From RGIG1959 sp045637645 (GTDB lineage Bacteria; Bacillota; Clostridia; Oscillospirales; Acutalibacteraceae), in contig JAZTZV010000065.1 of the NCBI GenBank assembly GCA_045637645.1, positions 1 to 14,285 of the forward strand: a stretch of DNA of 14,285 nucleotides. The letters run 5' to 3'. The first letter of the stretch is position 1, and each line of letters starts with the position of its first letter. The position numbers and the translations under genes were made by a program. The notes below the pieces were generated by a model. It ran no database searches. It was given only the letters and a program-made list of their open reading frames with translations, and was not told the DNA's origin. Shown here piece after piece: positions 6,578 through 14,187 of the stretch.

Positions 6578-7849
6578 ATGTTGAACTTGAAAACCGCAAC
6601 TACGCAAGAATTGACCGCGCGTTTGGCGGAACTTCGTGCGAGCTATGAAGAGTATAAATCTCGCGATTTGCGTCTTGATATGTCCCGCGGCAAACCCGGC
6701 GCGGCACAACTCGATTTGACGCTCGGTATGTTTGAGAGCCTGTCTGCACAGGATATGTATCTCACCGCAACCGGCTTTGACACCCGCAACTACGGTTTGC
6801 TCGACGGTATCCCCGAGGCGAAGGTGATGTTTGCGGAACTTCTCAACGTGTCGCCCGACAATGTGATCGTGTGCGGCAACTCGAGCCTCAACCTGATGTT
6901 TGACTACATTGCCACTGCGTATTATAAAGGTGTGTGCGGCAACACCCCGTGGAGCAAGGTGGAAGGCGCAAAATTCCTTTGCCCGACCCCCGGTTATGAT
7001 CGCCATTTCGGCATCACCGAATATTTCGGCATCGAAATGATCAACGTGCCGATGACGGAGAACGGCCCTGACATGGATCTCGTGGAAGAATATGTGAAAG
7101 ATCCGCTCGTCAAAGGTATGTGGTGCGTGCCGATGTACTCCAACCCCGACGGCTTCACCTATTCCGATGAGACGGTGCGCCGTTTTGCCGCGCTCAAACC
7201 CGCCGCTCCCGATTTCCGCGTGATGTGGGATAACGCTTACTGCGTGCATCATCTGACCGATACCCCCGACACGCTTCTCAACGTGTTCGAAGCGGCAAAG
7301 GGCACTCCCGCCGAAGATTTCTTCATCGAATTGATGTCCACCTCGAAGATCAGCTTCCCCGGTGCGGGCGTGGCGGTCATTGCGGCTTCGGCGCGCAACG
7401 TTGCCGACATCAAGAGCCGTATGACCGTGCAAACCATCGGCTATGACAAACTCAACATGCTTCGCCATGTGCGTTTCTTCAAGGATGCCGACGGTGTGCG
7501 CGAGCACATGAAACTGCACGCGGCACTTTTGCGTCCGCGTTTTGAGTTGGTGCTTGAAATGCTCGAGCGTGAGCTCGGCGGTCGCGGTATCGCCGATTGG
7601 CATAACCCGAACGGCGGCTATTTCATCAGCGTCAATGTGTGCGAAGGCTGTGCGAAACGTACCGTGCGTCTGCTTGCTGAGGCAGGTGTGGTGCTGACGG
7701 GAGCCGGCGCGACCTATCCTTACGGCAACGATCCCGCGGACAGCAACATCCGTTTGGCACCGACCTTCCCGCCGATGGAAGAGCTCCAAGTGGCGATGGA
7801 AATGTTCTGCATTTGTGCGGAGATTGCGGCCATTGAGTCGTTGATCTGA
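6578..7849 (+). CDS. Fold-type I PLP aminotransferase, AspT-like (MocR-type aspartate aminotransferase)
   Basis: This 423-residue PLP enzyme probably transfers the amino group between aspartate and 2-oxoglutarate in the cytoplasm. It matches the aspartate aminotransferase subgroup typified by Corynebacterium AspT (Pfam Asp_aminotransf / Aminotran_MocR) in length and in motifs: LDMSRGKPG (33-41), GNSSLNLMFD (100-109), CPTPGYDRHF (135-144) and MWCVPMYSNPDG (181-192). Asp218 in WDNAY should contact the PLP pyridine nitrogen. Lys257 in STSKISFPGAG is the Schiff-base lysine. NPNGGYFIS and SNIRLAPTFP complete the pattern, the latter with the Arg that binds the substrate alpha-carboxylate. No DNA-binding domain is present, so it is an enzyme and not a MocR regulator. 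The gene is monocistronic: it has its own promoter and terminator. The exact amino-acid preference is inferred from the family. Confidence 0.92.
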   Translation: MLNLKTATTQELTARLAELRASYEEYKSRDLRLDMSRGKPGAAQLDLTLGMFESLSAQDMYLTATGFDTRNYGLLDGIPEAKVMFAELLNVSPDNVIVCGNSSLNLMFDYIATAYYKGVCGNTPWSKVEGAKFLCPTPGYDRHFGITEYFGIEMINVPMTENGPDMDLVEEYVKDPLVKGMWCVPMYSNPDGFTYSDETVRRFAALKPAAPDFRVMWDNAYCVHHLTDTPDTLLNVFEAAKGTPAEDFFIELMSTSKISFPGAGVAVIAASARNVADIKSRMTVQTIGYDKLNMLRHVRFFKDADGVREHMKLHAALLRPRFELVLEMLERELGGRGIADWHNPNGGYFISVNVCEGCAKRTVRLLAEAGVVLTGAGATYPYGNDPADSNIRLAPTFPPMEELQVAMEMFCICAEIAAIESLI

Positions 7850-7887
7850 TTTTCAACAAAAGAAATTTGTGAATTTTGGGAAAATAC

Positions 7888-7922
7888 GTCGGGAATGATT
7901 GACATTCCCGACTTTTTCTTTT
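7888..7922 (+). terminator. Rho-independent terminator of the aminotransferase gene
   Basis: A perfect 10-bp stem, gtcgggaatg (7888-7897) with cattcccgac (7903-7912), has a 5-base loop and a TTTTT-C-TTTT tail (7913-7922). Its loop and right arm contain the -35 box of the secD promoter. Confidence 0.9.
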
Positions 7923-7927
7923 ATAAT
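7899..7927 (+). promoter_or_regulatory. Perfect-consensus promoter of secD-secF
   Basis: TTGACA (7899-7904), 17 bases, then TATAAT (7922-7927): both hexamers match the sigma-A consensus exactly. The expected start near 7934 gives a leader of about 72 bases. The promoter lies on top of the upstream terminator: the -35 box spans its loop and right arm, and the -10 box begins at the end of its T-run. Confidence 0.85.
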
Positions 7928-7944
7928 AACTCTATTGTCTATCG

Positions 7945-7979
7945 TTGTGCCTTGTTAAAGCGCAACATCAAAGGCACAA
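7945..7979 (+). promoter_or_regulatory. Stem-loop in the secD 5' leader
   Basis: The arms ttgtgcctt (7945-7953) and aaggcacaa (7971-7979) pair perfectly; a smaller gtt/aac pairing is possible inside the 17-base loop. The structure ends 13 bases before the GGAGG site. It may stabilise or regulate the transcript. I found no ATG-initiated leader peptide in this leader. Confidence 0.5.
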
Positions 7980-8005
7980 TAATTTCTACCGTGGAGGGTG
8001 ATTCG

Positions 8006-9484
8006 ATGAAGAGAACACCGAAAGCAATTTTCTTCGTCGTTGTTCTGCTGATCGCGGCTCTGGCTTACACCTCGTTCTTCGGCGTGTACACGAGCTACGG
8101 TGATCGCACCGACACCGTCATTCGCGGCGCAAAGGATATCCGTTTCGGTATCGATATCCGCGGCGGCGTGGACGTGACGTTCGGTCCTGCAGATACAACA
8201 CAAGAAGTAACAGAAGACCAAATCCGAGCCATCAAAGCGATCATTGAAGAACGCTTGGTCGGACAAAACATTACCGACTACGAATGCTATGCCGATACGG
8301 CGAACGATCAAGTGATCGTGCGTTTCCCGTGGGCAACCGATGAGGAAGACTACGATCCCACCGCCGCAATCGAAGAACTCGGTGAAACCGCATTGCTCGC
8401 CTTCTACATCGGTTCCGAAACCGAAGAGGTGAAGGTTGAAGTCAAGGACGAAAACGGCGAAGTCTTAAAAGACGAAAACGGCGAAATCGTCTATGAGACG
8501 AAGGTCAAACCCAAAGGCGAGCTCGTGCTGACGGGTAAAGACGTCGCCAATGCGAGCGCTGTGTATCAGCAAGAAGAAAACGGCGCTTACACGCCGGTCG
8601 TGTCCTTGGAGCTGAAGGAAGACGGCAAAAAGGCGTTCGCGGATGCCACCTATAAGCAATTGAACAACAATAACGGTCCGATCTCCATTTGGCTTGATGA
8701 TGTGATGATCTCCGCCCCGAACGTGCAAGCGCACATCACCGACGGTAAAGCGTCGATCTCGGGCGGCAACGTCGCCGACATCTCGGAAGCTCGCGATCTC
8801 GCCAACAAGATCAATGCCGGTTCGCTTCCGTTCGAAATCGAGCCCAAATCCTACTCTGTGCTGGCTCCCACCCTCGGTGAGAAAGCACTGGATGCGATGG
8901 TATTGGCGGCTTTGATCGCGTTTGTGCTTGTTGCGATCTACATCGTTTCTTGGTACCGTCTGCCCGGTTTGATCGCAGTCATCGCGCTTGTCGGTCAAAT
9001 GGCGGCGACCATCGCGTGCATCTCGGGTTACATCCCGTATTTCAACAGCTTTACCATGACCCTGCCCGGTATCGCGGGTATCATTCTGTCGATCGGTATC
9101 GGCGTTGACGCGAACGTCATCACCGCCGAGCGCGTTCGTGAAGAACTCCGCCGCGGTAAAACGATTGACGGTGCGATCCGTTCGGGTTCGAAGAACTCCT
9201 TCTGGGCGATCTTCGACGGTAACATCACCGTTTTGATCGTGTCGATCGTGTTGATGGGCGTCTTCGGACCTCCCTCGAGCATCTGGTCGACGATTCTTTC
9301 TCCGATCCTGATGTGGTTCCCGACCTCGACGACCGGTATGGTCTATTCCTTCGGTTACACGCTGTTCATCGGCGTGGTGCTGAACTTCGTGATGGGCATC
9401 GCGTTGTCTCGTTTGATGCTCCGTTCGGTGTCCCGCTTCAAGTTCCTGCGTAAACCGTGGTTGTTTGGAGGTGAGCGCGCATGA
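8006..9484 (+). CDS. secD: Sec translocon accessory subunit SecD
   Basis: SecD (492 residues) works with SecF in the membrane, using the proton gradient to help pull proteins out of the SecYEG channel. The ATG at 8006 is 8 bases after GGAGG; the frame stays open upstream, but that part lies over the terminator and leader. A first membrane segment (about 6-28) is followed by FGIDIRGGVDVTF (47-59, usually LGLDLxGG). The extracytoplasmic P1 region (about 60-285) contains LTGKDVANA and NQxxP-like ISIWLDDVMISAPNV. Five membrane segments follow. They carry TLPGIAGIILSIGIGVDANVI (352-372), with Asp368 at the conserved proton-path position, and ERVREELRRG. P1 carries a charged insert with two tandem 8-residue repeats. 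secD overlaps secF by ATGA, so the pair is probably translationally coupled; fused SecDF, as in Bacillus, is not used here. Confidence 0.96.
   Translation: MKRTPKAIFFVVVLLIAALAYTSFFGVYTSYGDRTDTVIRGAKDIRFGIDIRGGVDVTFGPADTTQEVTEDQIRAIKAIIEERLVGQNITDYECYADTANDQVIVRFPWATDEEDYDPTAAIEELGETALLAFYIGSETEEVKVEVKDENGEVLKDENGEIVYETKVKPKGELVLTGKDVANASAVYQQEENGAYTPVVSLELKEDGKKAFADATYKQLNNNNGPISIWLDDVMISAPNVQAHITDGKASISGGNVADISEARDLANKINAGSLPFEIEPKSYSVLAPTLGEKALDAMVLAALIAFVLVAIYIVSWYRLPGLIAVIALVGQMAATIACISGYIPYFNSFTMTLPGIAGIILSIGIGVDANVITAERVREELRRGKTIDGAIRSGSKNSFWAIFDGNITVLIVSIVLMGVFGPPSSIWSTILSPILMWFPTSTTGMVYSFGYTLFIGVVLNFVMGIALSRLMLRSVSRFKFLRKPWLFGGERA
8444..8491 (+). repeat. Tandem 24-bp repeat encoding an 8-residue unit in SecD P1
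   Basis: Codons 147-154 (KDENGEVL) and 155-162 (KDENGEIV) are tandem copies. At DNA level gacgaaaacggcgaa recurs identically at 8447-8461 and 8471-8485. It lies in the variable, charged part of the P1 domain, so copy number could vary among strains without harming the core fold. Confidence 0.75.
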
Positions 9485-10404
9485 ATACTATGAAAATTGA
9501 TTTCATCAAAAGACGTCGTCTCTTTTTGATCATCAGCGCGTGCATTATGGCTGTCGGCCTTTTGGTGAACGTGATCTTCGGTGTGGAAATGGACACCAAC
9601 TTCAAGGGTGGTACGTCCTTGATCTACGGCTATACCGGCACGATCGATGTCGCGGAAGCCAAAACGTTCTTTGCTGAGCAAATCGGCGACAAAGTGTCGG
9701 TTGATTTCTCCAAGAGCGGCGCGGATCAACTGTTCGAAGTGTACAGTAAGCGAGTCGTCAGCAACGAGGAGCTTTCGAATATCGAAAAAGCCATCGACGA
9801 AAAGTACGCCGACAACAAAGTCGAAAAGTACGAATCCGAGTCTCTTCCGGCGCGTGAGGGTACCCTCTTCTTCGTGAAGTGCCTCGTGGCAACGCTTCTT
9901 GCTTGCGTGTTCCTCGTGATCTTCGTCGGTTTCCGTTTCCGCAAGATCGGCGGCATCTCTGCCGGTTTGGCGGCGGTCGCCGCGTTGCTCCACGATTTGT
10001 TGATCGTGTACTTTGCGTTTGTGGTTTTCCGCATCCCGCTGAACGACAACTTCGTGGCGGTCATGCTCACCATCGTCGGCTATTCGCTCAACGACACGAT
10101 CGTTATCTACGACCGTATCCGTGAAAACCGACGTGTGATGGGCGCTGCGGCGAACATCAACGATGTCGTTAATGTGAGCTTGAATCAATCGTTCCGCCGT
10201 ACGCTGAACACCTCGGTCACGACGGGCATCGTCGTGTTGACGCTGGTGGTTGTGGCGCTGGTTCTTAACCTCGACTCCATCATCAGCTTCGCTGTGCCGC
10301 TCCTCTTTGGTGTGGTTTCCGGCTTCTACAGCTCGGTTTTCCTTTGCTCTCCCATTTGGGCGGCATGGACCAACCGTCGCTTGGCTGCCAAAAAAGCGAA
10401 ATAA
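9481..10404 (+). CDS. secF: Sec translocon accessory subunit SecF
   Basis: SecF (307 residues) is the partner of SecD in the proton-driven translocation complex. The ATG at 9481 overlaps the secD stop as ATGA; GGAGG at 9467-9471 lies inside secD, 9 bases before it. A first membrane segment (about 14-34) leads to the signature MDTNFKGGTSLIYGY (37-51, usually DFxGG). The P4-like loop spans about 52-125. Five more membrane segments follow, with LLHDLLIVY (169-177, Asp172), GYSLNDTIVIYDRIREN (200-216) and LNTSVTTGIVVL (242-253). These are the hallmark SecF motifs, and the charged residues are in place. The C-terminus is short and basic (RRLAAKKAK), and the length is usual for clostridial SecF. 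It is the last gene of the unit, before a strong terminator. Confidence 0.96.
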   Translation: MNTMKIDFIKRRRLFLIISACIMAVGLLVNVIFGVEMDTNFKGGTSLIYGYTGTIDVAEAKTFFAEQIGDKVSVDFSKSGADQLFEVYSKRVVSNEELSNIEKAIDEKYADNKVEKYESESLPAREGTLFFVKCLVATLLACVFLVIFVGFRFRKIGGISAGLAAVAALLHDLLIVYFAFVVFRIPLNDNFVAVMLTIVGYSLNDTIVIYDRIRENRRVMGAAANINDVVNVSLNQSFRRTLNTSVTTGIVVLTLVVVALVLNLDSIISFAVPLLFGVVSGFYSSVFLCSPIWAAWTNRRLAAKKAK

Positions 10405-10413
10405 TCTATGTAA

Positions 10414-10459
10414 AAAACTCCCGCTGTTTCGTTTGAAACAGCGGGAGTTTTCTTTTTTT
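10414..10459. terminator. Bidirectional terminator between convergent secF and addA
   Basis: A perfect 17-bp stem, aaaactcccgctgtttc (10414-10430) with 10435-10451, has a 4-base loop. On the plus strand it is followed by TTTT-C-TTTTTTT; on the minus strand the run of six A's at 10412-10417 gives the T-tail for addA. The addA stop codon is at 10458-10460, so the hairpin serves both genes within 53 bases. Confidence 0.92.
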
Positions 10460-13400
10460 ATACCGATATGGTTTTGTTAAGATGGAAGGAATAAATCACG
10501 CAATCCTTAACAGGTCGTTGCAACGCTCTTGACAAAGCCTCTTTGTAGATCATCAACTGTGGGCGATAACGTGCGGCAAGATCTTCGATGTTGCCGACGC
10601 GATCGGTTTTGTAATCGACGATCACCAGTTCGCCGCTTTCCTCGAAAACGGCGTCGGCAATACCTTGCACCAACACCGTTTCGTTCCATGCATCCGACGG
10701 CATTGAGTCGTCTTTCTCAATGAAATCGCCGATCGGACGATCAACCGTGAAGGGGAATTCACGAAGCAATACGTCGGCTCGTGCCATACGGGCGGCAATA
10801 TCGCTTTCCAAGAATTGTTGTAAACGCGGAAGATCCAATGCGTGCAGTTGTTGTGCTGTCAAAATATCGCGTTCGATCATCATCTCGGCTTGCTCGCGTG
10901 CGTGCGGATGCATCAAATCCACATGCTCCATAAACAAGTGGGTGGCAGTGCCGCGCTCAGCAGGAGTCAAACCGCCTTTCCCCGTAAAGGAAGGTTTACG
11001 CAAATAGACTGTTTGCTCGTTGTCGTTATTGTGAGCGGTTTGCGAAGCGGTGATTTTCGCCGCCACCTGACCAAGCGCGCTGTACGGATATTCGTATTGC
11101 AAGCGGACTTGCCATTCGATCGACGCTTCACTTTGTTCAACATCCGCTTGCACTTGAAGCTTTTGAATCTCTTGCGGCGGTGTTTGAATGCGAATTGTAA
11201 GACCGTCTTGCTCGTGTTGCAATCCTGTCGGGAATTCTGTTCTGTCTTGCAGGAGTTTGCCCGCAGGATGTTGCATCGCCGCGGCGATCACCCAATCCGA
11301 CATACTTGAAGCGTTGAGCACAAACGACGGTGTGAACGAGGTTTCGGAACCTGTGGCTTGGATGCGCAGTCGATGAAGTGTGCTCGCAATGTTATCCACC
11401 GTCGCCAGCATAATGAGTTTGTCCTTGGCGCGCGTCATCGCGACATACAGCACGCGAAGCTCCTCGGCGCTTTCACTGCGTTTGATGGCGGTGGCAATGG
11501 CACGACGATGGATGGGGTTGGATTCCGTCATTGTTTCGCGGTCACGATGCGTGATACCGATGCCATGCTCGGCGTGAAGAAGGATATCTCCGCGTGTAGA
11601 CATGCGATTGATATCATTACCCAATCCTGCTAAGAATACGACAGGGAATTCCAATCCTTTGGAGTGGTGGATCGTCATCAGTCGCACCGCGTTTTGTGCT
11701 TGAGCGCCGTCGGCGGTCGGGAGTGCGATACCTTTTTCCTCCAGTCGTGTCATGTGTCGAATGAACGCGGGCAATCCGCGAAAATCGTGATCCTCAAACC
11801 GTCTCGCAAGATCGTAGAACTTGCGCAAATTGGCGATACGCGAACTGCCGCCGCTTTTTGCGCTCATAATGGACAACAAATCACTGTCTTCGTATAAGCG
11901 GCGGATCAATCGATCGGCGGGCATAGCGGCGGCGAGCATGCGATATCGCTTCAAATCTTCGAGAAAATATCGACAGGAGCTCGCGCAGGGGAGTGAACTT
12001 CGCGCCGCTTTGCGAATCGCCGAAAACAGCGGTACGTTTTGAGCGACACTGCGAATCATCGCCACATCGTCGGGCGAAAAACCGTAAACGGGCGACATCA
12101 ACGTTGCCAACATCGGCACGTCCAAAAGCGGATTGTCAATGGTACGCAACACCGACATGATCAATTTGATCTCGGCGCAATCGAACAGATTTTCACGTGT
12201 GTCGGCGGCCGTTGGGATACCCATCGCTTGCAGTTCGCGAATGAAAATAGGAGCCTTACCCGCGGTGCTCCTCATCAAAATGCAAAAATCGCGGTAGGTA
12301 GCTTGCCGCGTGCCGCCCTTTTCGGTGACTTGAAAGCCCTGCTCAATCAGCTCGCGAATGCGTTCGCCGATGATGCGCGCCTCGGCGTGATGCCGTGAAA
12401 GTGCTTCGGGATGCTCTTGTCGGTCGGTGATGATCAACTCGGCGTCATAAGCGTCACTGCCTGCGTCGGGAAATGCAGCCGAAGCGACAAGTTCTTCGTT
12501 TTCATTGTATACAATGCCGCCTGTTTCGGCGGTCATCAATCGTCGGAACACAAAATTGGTGATTTCCGCCACCTGAGGGCGACTGCGGAAATTGTTGCCG
12601 AGGGTGATGGAGGCGGGATAATGCACGCCGTCGTAGGCGGTGCTGTTTTGGCGACGTCCTTGAAAAATCGTCGGCATTGCTTGTCGGAAGCCGTAGATGC
12701 TTTGTTTAAGGTCACCCACGAAAAACAGATTGCGTTCGTCGTCGGACAACGCCGCAAACAACGTGTCTTGTGTGGCGTTGGTGTCTTGGTATTCGTCGAC
12801 CATGATGTGCGCGAATCGCGCGCCGATTTCCTTGGCGGCTTCGGTTCTTGTGAAACTGCCGTCATCATTCGGTGTGGCAAGTAGAGAGAGCAAACGATGT
12901 TCGGTGTCGTTGAAATCCAACATGTTTTGCTCCGCTTTTGCCGCGGAGAATTGTGCGGTGAAGGTACGCACCAAATCAAACATCGCACCGACCGCAGGAG
13001 CGCAAGCGGCGATGTCGAACCGCGCCTGCTCGGAGGAATAGCTGAGAAGATCGTCCGCTACGGTTGCGATCAACTTTTTGGCGTGATCACGCATCGCGGT
13101 GATGTGTTTTTTGAAATCCTCGTCTTCGTATTGTCTTAAGGAACCGAAAGCGGGGAAGCGGATGCCCAAAACGGCGTTGCGTGCCTCGTCCCAGCTGCCG
13201 TTCAAATGCTTGATCGATTCCAGTGTCGCGTCCAACGCGGCGGCAAGCGACGGACCGTAAGCGGCCGAAATCGCTTCATCGTGTGCCATGTCGTCGATTG
13301 CCGCAGAGAGGGTCAGCGCCGCCGCTTGCAGATGATCGGTTGCTTGTGCCAGAAGAATTTGTCCCCAAATTGTGTCGGCAATGTCGCCCTCGGTTTCAAA

Positions 13401-13997
13401 ACGCTTTTGCTGTCGATCCAGCCATTGAAGCGGGAATGGGTGCGCTTGAATGAAGTTGTATGTACGGAGCAATTCTTCGGTCAGCTTCGCATCCGAGCGG
13501 ACGTCGGGCAAAATTCCGCAAAGCTGTAAAAACGCGGGATCTCCCGTGCGATAGGCTTCGTCGATGACTTGACGTGCGGTATCGTGCTTGATGAGGTTGA
13601 GCGCGGTTTCGTCTGCAACGCGGAAGCGCGGCGATACATGCGCTTGTGCGGCGTATTCGCGAAGGAGTTGAATACAAAAGCTGTCAATGGTGCAAATCAT
13701 CGCTTGCGGCAGTAACATTTGCTGACGCAAGAGGCGACGGTTGTGCGGATCGGCTGAGATTTCCTCCGACAAACGCCGATTCAACCGTGAACGCATTTCG
13801 GCGGCTGCCGCCTTGGTAAACGTCACAACGAGCAGTTTTTCGACATCTACGGGATCGGTCGGATCGCAAATCAACGACACAATACGTTCGATCAAAACGG
13901 CGGTCTTGCCCGAACCCGCCGCCGCCGACACCAAAACCGTGCCGCCGCGTGCGTCGATGCAATGTTGTTGACCGGTTGTCCATTGCGGTTTCGCCAT
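10458..13997 (-). CDS. addA: AddAB helicase-nuclease subunit A (RexA)
   Basis: AddA (1179 residues) is the UvrD-like 3'-5' helicase and nuclease of the AddAB complex, which resects double-strand breaks for RecA. The chosen ATG at 13997 has a weak AGGA 9 bases upstream and gives the family start MAKPQWTTGQQ; an in-frame ATG six codons earlier (14015) lacks a site, and the open frame beyond it runs into the A-tracts. Helicase motifs in order: Walker A SAAAGSGKT (24-32, Lys31), LLVVTFTKAAAAEM (55-68), Walker B VDEYQDT (400-406), GDLKQSIYGFR (428-438), MTIHHSKGLEFP (774-785) and VLYVAMTRAKDKL (849-861). The C-terminal nuclease has GTATHLFMEH (1016-1025), GIADAVFE (1112-1119), VIVDYKTD (1125-1132) and YRPQL, so the metal-binding His, Asp and Lys set is intact. 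Length is slightly below the Bacillus protein. addB, the usual upstream neighbour, is absent here. Confidence 0.96.
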   Translation of the reverse strand: MAKPQWTTGQQHCIDARGGTVLVSAAAGSGKTAVLIERIVSLICDPTDPVDVEKLLVVTFTKAAAAEMRSRLNRRLSEEISADPHNRRLLRQQMLLPQAMICTIDSFCIQLLREYAAQAHVSPRFRVADETALNLIKHDTARQVIDEAYRTGDPAFLQLCGILPDVRSDAKLTEELLRTYNFIQAHPFPLQWLDRQQKRFETEGDIADTIWGQILLAQATDHLQAAALTLSAAIDDMAHDEAISAAYGPSLAAALDATLESIKHLNGSWDEARNAVLGIRFPAFGSLRQYEDEDFKKHITAMRDHAKKLIATVADDLLSYSSEQARFDIAACAPAVGAMFDLVRTFTAQFSAAKAEQNMLDFNDTEHRLLSLLATPNDDGSFTRTEAAKEIGARFAHIMVDEYQDTNATQDTLFAALSDDERNLFFVGDLKQSIYGFRQAMPTIFQGRRQNSTAYDGVHYPASITLGNNFRSRPQVAEITNFVFRRLMTAETGGIVYNENEELVASAAFPDAGSDAYDAELIITDRQEHPEALSRHHAEARIIGERIRELIEQGFQVTEKGGTRQATYRDFCILMRSTAGKAPIFIRELQAMGIPTAADTRENLFDCAEIKLIMSVLRTIDNPLLDVPMLATLMSPVYGFSPDDVAMIRSVAQNVPLFSAIRKAARSSLPCASSCRYFLEDLKRYRMLAAAMPADRLIRRLYEDSDLLSIMSAKSGGSSRIANLRKFYDLARRFEDHDFRGLPAFIRHMTRLEEKGIALPTADGAQAQNAVRLMTIHHSKGLEFPVVFLAGLGNDINRMSTRGDILLHAEHGIGITHRDRETMTESNPIHRRAIATAIKRSESAEELRVLYVAMTRAKDKLIMLATVDNIASTLHRLRIQATGSETSFTPSFVLNASSMSDWVIAAAMQHPAGKLLQDRTEFPTGLQHEQDGLTIRIQTPPQEIQKLQVQADVEQSEASIEWQVRLQYEYPYSALGQVAAKITASQTAHNNDNEQTVYLRKPSFTGKGGLTPAERGTATHLFMEHVDLMHPHAREQAEMMIERDILTAQQLHALDLPRLQQFLESDIAARMARADVLLREFPFTVDRPIGDFIEKDDSMPSDAWNETVLVQGIADAVFEESGELVIVDYKTDRVGNIEDLAARYRPQLMIYKEALSRALQRPVKDCVIYSFHLNKTISV

Positions 13998-14043
13998 GTC
14001 TTCACGTCCTGTCATTATAAAAGTAATATTTATTATATATAAC

Positions 14044-14071
14044 ATTATATACGATTTCTTCTCGAAATCAA
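14044..14071 (-). promoter_or_regulatory. Candidate promoter of addA
   Basis: On the minus strand TTGATT (14071-14066) and a perfect TATAAT (14049-14044) are 16 bases apart. The expected start near 14037 gives a leader of about 40 bases. The spacer holds a 6-bp inverted repeat (gatttc 14053-14058, gaaatc 14064-14069) that could be an operator. I saw no clostridial or Bacillus-type LexA box (CGAAC-N4-GTTCG). Confidence 0.6.
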
Positions 14072-14087
14072 TAGAGGAATCGCCTGC

Positions 14088-14105
14088 TGTCGCACTTTTG
14101 CGACA
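14088..14105. repeat. 7-bp inverted repeat between addA and the rRNA-type promoter
   Basis: tgtcgca (14088-14094) and tgcgaca (14099-14105) form a perfect palindrome with a cttt centre. No T-run follows on either strand. It lies between the addA promoter and the A-tracts and could be a protein-binding site for either unit. Confidence 0.45.
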
Positions 14106-14110
14106 ACTTG

Positions 14111-14148
14111 AAAAAAATCTCAAAAAAAACGAAAAAAAGTTTAAAAAA
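14111..14148 (+). promoter_or_regulatory. Phased A-tracts, UP-element-like curved DNA upstream of a strong promoter
   Basis: Four A-runs of 7, 8, 7 and 6 bases (14111-14117, 14122-14129, 14132-14138, 14143-14148) have centres about 10.5 bp apart on average, one per helical turn. They end 4 bases before the -35 box at 14153. In-phase A-tracts bend DNA, and A-rich sequence here can contact the RNA polymerase alpha subunits, as in rRNA promoters. Confidence 0.75.
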
Positions 14149-14152
14149 GGTG

Positions 14153-14181
14153 TTGACATTTGAGGAAGTGCGTGGTATTAT
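14153..14181 (+). promoter_or_regulatory. Strong promoter, probably of an rRNA operon
   Basis: A perfect TTGACA (14153-14158) is followed after 17 bases by TATTAT (14176-14181). The upstream A-tracts and the downstream boxA-like leader point to a ribosomal RNA operon reading off the right edge. Confidence 0.8.
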
Positions 14182-14187
14182 ATCAAA

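Noticed and set aside
6359..7789. Open frame of 476 codons on the minus strand opposite the aminotransferase
   Set aside because: It is a shadow of the PLP-enzyme gene, runs through the intergenic promoter and inverted repeat, and has no family resemblance.
7895..8005. 37-residue upstream extension of SecD
   Set aside because: It would start inside the aminotransferase terminator and before the secD promoter. The ATG at 8006, with GGAGG, fits the family start.
14088..14105. Reading the palindrome as an intrinsic terminator
   Set aside because: Neither strand has a T-run after the stem, and no gene ends there.
14000..14159. N-terminal extension of AddA of up to 54 residues
   Set aside because: The added residues are Phe/Lys-rich translations of the A-tracts, lie upstream of the likely addA promoter, and precede the standard AddA start without a ribosome site.
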